Of a stretch of 14,951 nucleotides of DNA, positions 7,218-14,332 are shown piece by piece. Origin of the DNA: Betaproteobacteria bacterium (GTDB lineage: Bacteria; Pseudomonadota; Gammaproteobacteria; Burkholderiales; UBA9220); contig JAGUYQ010000051.1 of assembly GCA_020061285.1 (NCBI GenBank), positions 1 through 14,951 of the forward strand, read 5' to 3'. Position 1 is the first letter of the stretch; every line of letters starts with the position of its first letter. Position numbers and translations under genes: made by a program. Under the pieces are notes generated by a model. The model did no database searches, was not told where the DNA came from, and worked only from the letters and a program-made list of their open reading frames with translations.

Positions 7218-8329
7218 ATGCACAGGCCCTGCGCATTCTCCACACCGAGTGGTCCGACGGTTGGGGAGGTCAGGAGCGGCGCATCGTCAACGAAATGGAC
7301 GGTATGATGAAGCGCGGCCATCACGTAGTACTGGCCACACGCTCAACCTGCCGCATTCGGGAAGAAGCAGCGCAGCGGAATATCCCAGTGCTGCCGCTGG
7401 CCATGAAGGGCAAGCTCGACCTTGGATCCATCCGCAAGCTGGCACGCTACCTCAAGGCAGAACGCATCCAGGTGGTGAATACCCATAGCGGCATCGATAG
7501 CTGGATCGGTGCCTTGGCCGCTAAACTTGCCGGCACCCCGGTGCTAGTACGTACCCGTCACCTCAACATCCCCCTCAACCGTGTATGGCACAATTTCGTC
7601 CACTTCCTACCAGACAGCCTTGTCACCTGCGGCGAGACCATGAGCCGCCACCTGGAGGAGGGATGCGGCTTCCCGGTGGACCAGCTAACCAGCATCCCTA
7701 CCGGCATCGATTTTCCCCGTTTCACACCACTCCATACCCGCCAGGAAACCCGGCAAACTCTCGGCATCCCCGAAGGGGATTTTCTGGTGCTGATGGTGGG
7801 CGTCATCCGCTCGGTTAAACGCCATGAAATCGCACTCCGCGCTTTCCACCTATTTCTCGACCACCACCCTTCCGCAAGGCTGATTCTTGCTGGGGAAGGG
7901 CCAATGCAGGAGCGGATGAAACAATTAGCAGCAGACCTAGCCATCGCTGACCGGATGAGCTTTCTTGGGCACAGGGAGGACGTGCCGGACCTGCTGAAGA
8001 CCGCCGATCTGATGTTGCTCACTTCCAGCTCTGAGGGTGTACCCCAAGCAATCACCCAGGCCCTCGGATTGGGCGTGCCGGTGGTAGCCACCGCCGTGGG
8101 CGGCGTGCCGGAGCTGGTGATCCACGAACACACCGGCCTGCTGGTACCTCCAGAAGACCCCCTGGCCGTAGCGGAAGCCATGGCACGCTTGGCCGACGAC
8201 CTCGCTCTTGCCACACGCCTCGGTGAGGAAGGCCGTCGCCACGTGATGGCTAAATTCAGCCTGGACGCGATGCTAGGCAAGACCGAGCATTTGTACCGCG
8301 CCCTGCTGGACAAGAAAGGAGCCTCCTGA
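7214..8329 (+). CDS. GT4 glycosyltransferase with a variant EX7E motif
   Basis: A 371-residue GT-B enzyme, four-base overlap (ATGA) with msbA and an AAGGAAGGA purine tract ten bases before the ATG. The N-terminal domain has EWSDGWGGQERRIVNEM (acceptor-side Gly-Gly loop) and VVNTHSGIDSWIGALAAK. The donor domain has IPTGIDFPRF, VGVIRSVKRHEIALRAF, LILAGEGPMQERM and LLTSSSEGVPQAITQALGLGVPVVAT. The conserved EX7E appears as E274-X7-Q282, so the second acid, which normally contacts the nucleotide sugar's ribose, is glutamine. Placement between msbA and a deacetylase suggests it builds the LPS core, perhaps adding the amino sugar that the next enzyme deacetylates. Donor and acceptor are unknown. Confidence 0.88.
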   Translation: MNAQALRILHTEWSDGWGGQERRIVNEMDGMMKRGHHVVLATRSTCRIREEAAQRNIPVLPLAMKGKLDLGSIRKLARYLKAERIQVVNTHSGIDSWIGALAAKLAGTPVLVRTRHLNIPLNRVWHNFVHFLPDSLVTCGETMSRHLEEGCGFPVDQLTSIPTGIDFPRFTPLHTRQETRQTLGIPEGDFLVLMVGVIRSVKRHEIALRAFHLFLDHHPSARLILAGEGPMQERMKQLAADLAIADRMSFLGHREDVPDLLKTADLMLLTSSSEGVPQAITQALGLGVPVVATAVGGVPELVIHEHTGLLVPPEDPLAVAEAMARLADDLALATRLGEEGRRHVMAKFSLDAMLGKTEHLYRALLDKKGAS

Positions 8330-9138
8330 TGAACGAAGCCCGTGCCGTGCCGGTGCTCATGTACCACCATGTCAACCCGAATCCAGGCTTGGTCACGGTG
8401 TCGCCGGAAACTTTCCGCGCCCAAATGAAATCCATCATCGCAAAAGGCTACCGCTCCCTAGCGGCGGACGAGTTGCTAGCGTTCCTTCAGGGACGCGGAG
8501 AACTGCCGGCCAAGTCCGTCCTCATCACCTTCGACGACGGCTATCTGGACAACTATGTTTATGCCTATCCGGCGCTTAAGGAGCTGGGGCTCAAAGCCAC
8601 CATCTTCGCCGTTACCGGCTGGATCGGAAATGGCCCCGTGCGCACGGGTGAGCCTCCTTGCCTGGACCACAAAACCTGCATGGCGAAAGTACGGGACGGT
8701 CAAACCGACGAAGTGATGCTGCGCTGGTCGGAAATCGAAGCCATGGAAACCGAAGGCGCGGTGGAAATCCACACCCACACCCACACCCACACCCGCTGGG
8801 ACAAAACCACCACCGACGCCGCAGCCCGGAGAGCGGCATTGGCCCGTGATCTCGCCCAATCCCGCGACACTCTCAAAGAGCGGCTGGGTCGTGAAGATCG
8901 CCACCTGTGCTGGCCCCAGGGCTACTTCGACGACGATTACGTCACCGTGGCCGGGGAGTTGGGTTTTGAGGCCCTCTACACCACCCATCGCCACATCAAC
9001 ACACGACACACCTCCCCCTTGGACATAGGCCGCATCGTCACCAAAGAGCGGGCCGATAATTGGCTATCCAGGCGACTGGCGATCTATTCCAACCCGGTGC
9101 TGGGCCGGTTGTACACCGCCTTGCGGGGGAACAAATGA
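8329..9138 (+). CDS. Polysaccharide deacetylase, CE4/NodB domain
   Basis: A 269-residue metal-dependent deacetylase. The chain opens VPVLMYHHV, as in many CE4 proteins. Motif 1 is TFDDGY at 67-72, with D69 as likely catalytic base and D70 as metal ligand. Motif 2 is EIHTHTHTHTR at 146-156; aligned to the family pattern EIGSHTxTH, H150 and H154 are the zinc ligands. WPQGYFDDD stands for motif 3. No signal peptide or membrane segment is seen, so it should act in the cytoplasm, on LPS intermediates rather than cell-wall polymer. ATG 8329 shares one base with the upstream TGA and has AAGGAG seven bases ahead. The 3' end overlaps the next gene by four bases. A role like Klebsiella WabN, which deacetylates core GlcNAc to GlcN, is a reasonable guess; ArnD-type deformylation is less likely without arn genes nearby. 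Confidence 0.87.
   Translation: MNEARAVPVLMYHHVNPNPGLVTVSPETFRAQMKSIIAKGYRSLAADELLAFLQGRGELPAKSVLITFDDGYLDNYVYAYPALKELGLKATIFAVTGWIGNGPVRTGEPPCLDHKTCMAKVRDGQTDEVMLRWSEIEAMETEGAVEIHTHTHTHTRWDKTTTDAAARRAALARDLAQSRDTLKERLGREDRHLCWPQGYFDDDYVTVAGELGFEALYTTHRHINTRHTSPLDIGRIVTKERADNWLSRRLAIYSNPVLGRLYTALRGNK
8770..8793 (+). repeat. Four tandem copies of CACACC inside the deacetylase active-site codons
   Basis: Four exact copies of the hexamer CACACC, in frame, encode (His-Thr)4 at residues 148-155. Each unit is two codons, so gain or loss of a copy keeps the frame. The tract includes both putative zinc-binding histidines. Confidence 0.95.
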
Positions 9139-10178
9139 GCGTTCGCCCGCCGCGCATCCTGATCATCAACGTTTCACGCATCGGTGACACCCTGCTGGCG
9201 ACACCCGCCATTCGGGCCATTGCCCAGGCCCATCCCGGCGCGGACATCACCTGCCTGGGCCACCCCAAACGGGTAGAGGTGCTGGCTAACCTACCCTTCG
9301 CTTCCCGGGTCGGCGCCATTACCAAGAACCGCGCCCCCTGGAGGGGACGCATCGGCGGCAAGCACTATGACTGGGCCTTCGTTTTCGGCTACGACCGCCC
9401 CCTGGTGAAATACGCCCTACGGGTGGCGGAAAAAGTAGTCGCCTTCCGCCAGGACGCCCCCGCCATCGACCACCGGCTGTACAAAGCCGTTCCCCCTCCC
9501 GGATTTCAGAGCGACCATGCGGTTCCCATGCTGCTAGCCCTCCCTTCCGCCGTAGGTATCGAGCCGGCCGGCCTGCGTCTGGCTTACCGGGTCACCGAAG
9601 AGGAAAAAGCCTGGGCCCGGCAAACCTTGGGGCATTTGGGCAGCAATAGCCGCCCCCTGATCGGGCTCCAGGTAGCCAGTTTCCCCACCAAGGCGTTCCG
9701 CGACTGGCCGCTGGAGAGTTTCATCTCCCTCTGCGACCGCATTCGGGAACATTTCCCCTCCGCCTATTTTCTGATTTTTGGCGGCCCCCTGGAGAAGGAG
9801 CGCACCAAAGCGCTGCACCGGAAGTTTCCGGCCTACTCCACCCTATTCGCGGGACGTCTCACCTTGCGCCAGACCGCAGCCCTGATGGAACGGCTCGATC
9901 TTTACGTGGGCGTAGACACGGGCCCCACCCACATCATGGGCACCTTCGACATCCCGCTGGTGGCGCTCTACCATCCCACCTCGCCCAGTCGTCTGCTGGG
10001 GCCTCTGGAACACCCGTGCTTTTTCCCGGTGAACCACCCCCTTGCCGACAAGGGCGCCACCTTCGATACTCCCATGGCGGACATCCCGATAGAAGACGTA
10101 TGGCAACAGTTGTCCACAGCGCTGGCCAGCGCCGCATGCGACGGAAATAGCGACTTGACCGAGGGGCGATCCAAGTGA
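9135..10178 (+). CDS. GT9 (heptosyltransferase-family) glycosyltransferase
   Basis: A 347-residue GT9 enzyme, the second in this region. The N-terminus ILIINVSRIGDTLLATPAIRAI carries the family Gly-Asp (D18 likely base). The donor side reads YVGVDTGPTHIMGTFDIPLVALYHP, with the D-T-G-P-T-H site, and IFGGPLEKERTKAL precedes it. It lacks the cysteine cluster of the WaaQ-like protein and is clearly divergent from it, so it is not a recent duplicate. ATG 9135 overlaps the deacetylase stop (ATGA) and has GGGGGA just upstream; an in-frame upstream start at 9060 would lie inside the deacetylase. It probably adds heptose or a related sugar to the LPS core. Whether it equals WaaC, WaaF or a separate enzyme cannot be decided here. 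Confidence 0.87.
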   Translation: MSVRPPRILIINVSRIGDTLLATPAIRAIAQAHPGADITCLGHPKRVEVLANLPFASRVGAITKNRAPWRGRIGGKHYDWAFVFGYDRPLVKYALRVAEKVVAFRQDAPAIDHRLYKAVPPPGFQSDHAVPMLLALPSAVGIEPAGLRLAYRVTEEEKAWARQTLGHLGSNSRPLIGLQVASFPTKAFRDWPLESFISLCDRIREHFPSAYFLIFGGPLEKERTKALHRKFPAYSTLFAGRLTLRQTAALMERLDLYVGVDTGPTHIMGTFDIPLVALYHPTSPSRLLGPLEHPCFFPVNHPLADKGATFDTPMADIPIEDVWQQLSTALASAACDGNSDLTEGRSK

Positions 10179-11098
10179 AAATTCTGGTTATCGGCGGTGC
10201 CGGATTCATCGGCAGTCAAATTGTCCAGGAATGCCTCGCCGCAGGGCATTCTGTCCGGATCTATACGCGCCCGACCCACTCCATGGAAAGGCTGGTCAAG
10301 ACATTGGACAACATCGAGGTCGTATACGGCGACTTCATGGACGACCATGCGGTGTTCGAGGCGCTGGAAGGCATAGAGACGGTGATTCACTCGCTCTCCA
10401 CCACGTTCCCCAAGACGGTGATCCAGTCCGCAGCCTATGACGTCATGTCCAACCTGCTGCCCACTATGCGCCTAGTCGATCATTGCCTGAAGCTGGGCAT
10501 CCGCAATCTGACCTATCTGTCCTCCGGGGGAACCGTCTACGGGGAGGCCCGCTATCTCCCCATCGACGAAAACCATCCTCGTGAGCCCATTAGTCTATAT
10601 GGGCTGAGCAAGCTCACCATCGAAAACTATTTGCGCTTCATTTCTGAACTGCAGCCCATCGCCGTGAAGATACTGCGCGTTTCCAATCCCTACGGGCCGA
10701 GCCAGAATTTCTATGGCATCCAGGGTATCGTGGGGGTCGCTCTGGGATGTTTTATCAACCAGCGCCCGTTTTCGGTCTTCGGCGACGGACAATATCTGCG
10801 CGACTATATCCATGTCCGTGATGTGGCCCGGGCAGTCAGGCTGGCCGCCGAATATCAAAGCAACGCCACCCTGAATATCGGCACTGGCATCGGCACCAGC
10901 ATCCTCGATCTGCTCACTGAGCTGGAATCGGCCGTCGGCCGTAAGCTGGAACGGAAATCCGTACCGGACCGGGGCATCGACGTGAGGCGAAATGCACTCG
11001 ACAATCGCCTGGCCCGTGAAGTGTTGGGCTGGACCCCCGATTATTCGCTGCAGGAAGGACTGCGCGAGGTCGTGGCATCGGTCAAGGAAATGCTGTAA
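10175..11098 (+). CDS. NAD-dependent epimerase/dehydratase, extended SDR family
   Basis: A 307-residue nucleotide-sugar enzyme. The Rossmann motif GGAGFIG is at 7-13, a YLSSGGTVYGE active-site strand at 114-124, and the catalytic pair Y142-xxx-K146 in LYGLSK. RVSNPYGP and FGDGQYLRDYIHVRDVARA are standard for UDP-hexose 4-epimerases and related enzymes, and length fits (about 300-330). The start is GTG at 10175, overlapping the preceding TGA (GTGA) with GAGGGG eight bases before it. It likely supplies an epimerised UDP-sugar (for example galactose, GalNAc or a uronic acid) to the two GT4 enzymes after it. GalE activity is possible, but the family has many specificities. Confidence 0.86.
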   Translation: MKILVIGGAGFIGSQIVQECLAAGHSVRIYTRPTHSMERLVKTLDNIEVVYGDFMDDHAVFEALEGIETVIHSLSTTFPKTVIQSAAYDVMSNLLPTMRLVDHCLKLGIRNLTYLSSGGTVYGEARYLPIDENHPREPISLYGLSKLTIENYLRFISELQPIAVKILRVSNPYGPSQNFYGIQGIVGVALGCFINQRPFSVFGDGQYLRDYIHVRDVARAVRLAAEYQSNATLNIGTGIGTSILDLLTELESAVGRKLERKSVPDRGIDVRRNALDNRLAREVLGWTPDYSLQEGLREVVASVKEML

Positions 11099-12223
11099 GT
11101 GCCGACAAGCCAACGCCGGATACTGCATCTTTTCGTCACCCTGCCCATGGGCGGGGCGGAAAACCTCCTGCTCAGCATGCTGGGCCGCTTGAATCCGGAA
11201 CGTTTCGCATCCACGGTATGCTGCATCGGCGAGCGCGGCATGCTGGGCGACAAAGTGATCGGCATGGGCGTGCCACTGGTGGAACTGCACCTTCCCACCA
11301 AAGGGGGCGCCAGTCGGAACATCGTTCCCGCCCTGGTGGAACTGATCCGCCGCGAGGGGATTGATCTGGTCCATAGCCACCTTTACCACGCCAATTTTTA
11401 CGGACGGCTGGCGGCAAAGAAGGCCGGGATACCCGCCGTGGCTTCCGTCCACAACACCTATAGCCACCCCAAGCTGCACCGCCGCCTCGTCAACTGGTAC
11501 CTGGCCCGCCACACGGCGGCTATCATCGCGGGCTCGGAGGAAATCCGGGGCGATGTTGTCCGCTATGACTATGTGCCTGAATCCTTGGTTGAACTCATTC
11601 CCAATTCAGTGGATCTCTCGAGGTCCGCTTCCGCGCTGTCAAAAGCCCAGGCCCGCAGCAACCTCGATCTCCCTGAAAACGCACTGGTACTAGGAACCGT
11701 CGGACGGCTAGAAGAGCAAAAGGGGCATCGCTATCTCATCGAGGCCCTCAGCCTGCTCGTCCAAAATGGGACAAACGCTTACCTGTTGCTCATCGGAGAC
11801 GGGCGGGAGCGCTCCGCCCTGGAACAGCTTACCGGGCGACTCGGACTCCAGGACCGGGTTCTGTTCCTCGGCACCCGCAACGACTTGGGGGATCTGTTTC
11901 GCGCCATGAATCTGTTTGTCATGCCCTCATTATGGGAAGGTCTATCCCTTGCCATGCTATCGGCCATAGCCGCGGGCCTGCCGGTCATCGCCACCTCGGT
12001 TGGGGGCGTTCGCCAGGTGCTGGGGGATGACGAATATGGCGTCACAGTGTCTCCCGGCGATGCCCAAGCGCTGGCCGCCAAGATCACGGAGCGCGTTGCC
12101 GATTGGCCAAACACCCTCCATCTGGGTTCCAAAGGAGCGCAGCACGTGCGCGACCACTACAGCGACGAAGCAATGGTCAAGCGTGTGGACGCCGTGTATG
12201 ACCGTATTTTGAATAACCGTTGA
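11099..12223 (+). CDS. GT4 glycosyltransferase with EX7E changed to EX7S
   Basis: A 374-residue GT-B enzyme. The N-terminal half has LHLFVTLPMGGAENLLLSML and LVHSHLYHANFYGRLAAKKAG. The donor half has IPNSVDLSRS, LGTVGRLEEQKGHRYLIEAL, LLLIGDGRERSALEQL, VLFLGTRNDLGDLFRAMNLFV and SLWEGLSLAMLSAIAAGLPVIAT. In the last block EX7E is E280-X7-S288: the second acid is serine. GTG 11099 begins on the base after the epimerase TAA and has GGAA about ten bases upstream, so translation is likely coupled. Codon use and frame are continuous, with no sign of decay. It should transfer a sugar, possibly one made by the epimerase, in outer-core or O-unit assembly. Specificity is unknown. Confidence 0.87.
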   Translation: MPTSQRRILHLFVTLPMGGAENLLLSMLGRLNPERFASTVCCIGERGMLGDKVIGMGVPLVELHLPTKGGASRNIVPALVELIRREGIDLVHSHLYHANFYGRLAAKKAGIPAVASVHNTYSHPKLHRRLVNWYLARHTAAIIAGSEEIRGDVVRYDYVPESLVELIPNSVDLSRSASALSKAQARSNLDLPENALVLGTVGRLEEQKGHRYLIEALSLLVQNGTNAYLLLIGDGRERSALEQLTGRLGLQDRVLFLGTRNDLGDLFRAMNLFVMPSLWEGLSLAMLSAIAAGLPVIATSVGGVRQVLGDDEYGVTVSPGDAQALAAKITERVADWPNTLHLGSKGAQHVRDHYSDEAMVKRVDAVYDRILNNR

Positions 12224-12237
12224 AAGCAGACCGAATC

Positions 12238-13395
12238 ATGAGTTCGCCGAATCTAGGCAAGAAACGCATCGGCCTCCTGGTCGACTCTCTCATCGGCGGG
12301 GGCGCCGAGCGGGTCGCGCTCAATTTCGCCGAAAAATTTACCGCCCTCGGCCATGATGTGCATGTTTTCATCGTGCGCAACGAAATCGAACACGACACTG
12401 GCGACATGCGCATCCACGCCCTGTCCGAGAATGGCAAGTTGGTAAAATCCCGTCCCCTCAACAAGCTGCTGCTGGCGAGACGCTTAAGGCAGGAAGTCGC
12501 GGCCATCGAGGCCGACGGCAAACCCTTCGATTTTTTCATTTCCAACGCGGAGGAGATGGATCGCCTGTCGGGCATCGCCAGGCTGCCCTATGTCTTCATC
12601 CGCTACCGCAACTCCATGTTGCATTTCCTGGGCTGCAAGATTGGCAACAAGACCGGCCTCAAGCGAGCCATCCGCCATTTTCGCTGGTTAGGAAAATTCC
12701 GCCGCATTTACAGCGGACGCCACATCGTCGCCATCACCGAAGCGATGAAACGGGAATTATTGGAGGAAGTCGGCCTCCGTCCCGCCTCCATCACGGTCAT
12801 CTACAACCCTTTCGACTTCGACACCCTGCGCAAGCTGGGAGAAGAAGCGGCCCCCGTCCCCAATGAACCTTACATTGTTTACGCCGCACGAATCGGCGGC
12901 CGCAAGAACCAGGAGTTGCTGGTGCGCGCCTACGTGGAATCCGGCGTTCCCCACAAACTGGTACTCGTAGGCGGCACGACGGACGAAAAGGAAGAGCGTT
13001 ACCTGGAGCACCTGAAAACCCTGATTCGGAAACTGGGGGGGGAAGACCGCATCATTTTCACCGGCTTCCAGAAAAACCCCTACCCGTGGGTAAAACACGC
13101 TGCGCTTTTCGCCATGGCATCGGAAAGCGAAGGACTGCCCACTGTTCTGATTGAGTCTTTGATTCTCGGCACACCGGTAGTCAGCACAGACTGCCCAACC
13201 GGCCCGAGCGAAATACTTACCGGCGAATTCGCCGAGTTTCTTTCACCGGTCGGCGATGTGGCCGCCCTGGCACGCAACATCCGTAAAGCGCTGGAGTCCT
13301 ACCCGCCCATCAACGACTCATTCCTCGCGCGGTTCCGAAACGACTATGCCATCGAGCGTTATCTGGAACACTTCGAAAAGGTGGCCCGGCAGTAG
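12238..13395 (+). CDS. GT4 glycosyltransferase, PglJ/O-antigen GalNAc-transferase-like
   Basis: A 385-residue GT-B enzyme. The N-terminus IGLLVDSLIGGGAERVALNFAE has the Gly-rich loop. The donor half contains VIYNPFDFDTL, VYAARIGGRKNQELLVRAY, LVLVGGTTDEKEERYL, IIFTGFQKNPYPWVKHAALF and ESEGLPTVLIESLILGTPVVSTDCPTGPSEIL. EX7E is intact (E298, E306), and the final STDCPTGPSEIL is common in PglA/PglJ-type HexNAc transferases. ATG 12238 lies 14 bases after the previous stop without a strong Shine-Dalgarno. An in-frame TTG at 12220 (overlapping the TGA as TTGA) would add six residues and fits the overlap pattern of this operon, so the start is uncertain. It is the last gene of the plus-strand run, ending ten bases from a convergent gene. 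Confidence 0.87.
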   Translation: MSSPNLGKKRIGLLVDSLIGGGAERVALNFAEKFTALGHDVHVFIVRNEIEHDTGDMRIHALSENGKLVKSRPLNKLLLARRLRQEVAAIEADGKPFDFFISNAEEMDRLSGIARLPYVFIRYRNSMLHFLGCKIGNKTGLKRAIRHFRWLGKFRRIYSGRHIVAITEAMKRELLEEVGLRPASITVIYNPFDFDTLRKLGEEAAPVPNEPYIVYAARIGGRKNQELLVRAYVESGVPHKLVLVGGTTDEKEERYLEHLKTLIRKLGGEDRIIFTGFQKNPYPWVKHAALFAMASESEGLPTVLIESLILGTPVVSTDCPTGPSEILTGEFAEFLSPVGDVAALARNIRKALESYPPINDSFLARFRNDYAIERYLEHFEKVARQ

Positions 13396-13405
13396 CCGAG
13401 TACGA

Positions 13406-14332
13406 TCAGCTAAAATAGCAGGGAAAGCGCGGATGTAGGGCCGACGACGCCTTGACCACGCTCAATGCGATGCCCCTGGGCTGTAGAACGACGCGGTCGA
13501 ACACGTCCAGAATGGCGCTGATGGTGAGTTCGCCGTGGACGGGGTTGTTGGTCTTGTGAACCGGTCCCGACTGGTAATCAGGAGGGATGCATAGGCCGGA
13601 CGGCGCCACGAAACCTTCCGTCTTGAAGAAGTAGTTGGTGTTGTTCAGGTCCACGCCGCACAGGACGATGCGCTTATAACCCGCCCTCACCGCCAAGTTG
13701 ATGGCAAAGAACAAGGTAGCCCTCTTCCGCGGAACCGCCCACCAACGCCCACCGGAGAAGGCCCCCATACGCTCCAAGCCAATCACCGCTTGGGTAAAGG
13801 CGGGAACAGTGTCGCCGGGAATCTCCGCCTCCCACAGCAGATGCAGGGGGTTGCTACCAAAGTCGGGCAAGGAACGCACGGCATCGCGAATGGTCGCACC
13901 ATCAAAACGCTCCGCATCCTTCATATAAAGATTCGCCCGAGACGTGAAATCCCTGCGCTCGGCCAGGTTATGCGTAATGCACGGCAAGTCCCAATCGAAC
14001 TTGGTCAGCTCGAAGATATAGTGAGTCGGAACAAAGGGATGCAAAATCCAATAATTGAATCCCAGGGAATCGTGACCGGCGATCTCCACCCACTCGTCGT
14101 CACCGTAACCTAGCACCGACGAACCGCTGCCCAGAATGAACAGGGTGTCGGAAGATTTCCGCTGCCGGAGTGGATTGGCTTCAAGCTGCGGGAGTCCGAG
14201 TCCCCTGGCCGCTGCCGCAAGCTTCCGATGGGAACGCAGGGACTTGTTGAGATAACTCAGCCAAAGCGGCGCCAACCCCCGCCGCACGCGCTTCAGCAGC
14301 GGCATGATGCTACCAAGTAGTCCGACCGCCAT
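13406..14332 (-). CDS. Protein of uncertain family with GT42/DUF115-like motif layout, possible glycosyltransferase
   Basis: A 308-residue protein that I do not recognise with confidence. After a basic, amphipathic N-terminus (about 1-60) comes TLFILGSGSSV (63-73), a glycine-rich loop after a hydrophobic strand, then DSLGFNYWI (88-96). Later ATLFFAINLAVRAGYKRIVLCGVDLNNTNYFF spans about 205-236, and PVHGELTIS with H266 follows. This order (G-x-G-x-S loop, an Asn block, GYKxIxLxGxD, then a C-terminal His) recalls CstII-type GT42 sialyltransferases and the DUF115/Maf flagellin glycosyltransferases. No signal peptide is seen. ATG 14332 overlaps the upstream SDR gene by 23 bases; ATG 14305, four bases after that gene's stop, is an equally weak alternative giving 299 residues. 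The coding region itself is secure: long, uninterrupted, convergent with 12238-13395. Confidence 0.75.
   Translation of the reverse strand: MAVGLLGSIMPLLKRVRRGLAPLWLSYLNKSLRSHRKLAAAARGLGLPQLEANPLRQRKSSDTLFILGSGSSVLGYGDDEWVEIAGHDSLGFNYWILHPFVPTHYIFELTKFDWDLPCITHNLAERRDFTSRANLYMKDAERFDGATIRDAVRSLPDFGSNPLHLLWEAEIPGDTVPAFTQAVIGLERMGAFSGGRWWAVPRKRATLFFAINLAVRAGYKRIVLCGVDLNNTNYFFKTEGFVAPSGLCIPPDYQSGPVHKTNNPVHGELTISAILDVFDRVVLQPRGIALSVVKASSALHPRFPCYFS

Noticed and set aside
8770..8793. CRISPR-like or regulatory repeat array
   Set aside because: Six-base units without spacers, inside a coding sequence and matching a known catalytic motif; a simple tandem repeat.
13409..13419. GCTA-AAA-TAGC as a bidirectional terminator
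   Set aside because: Only a 4-bp, AT-rich stem and no T-run; too weak to call.
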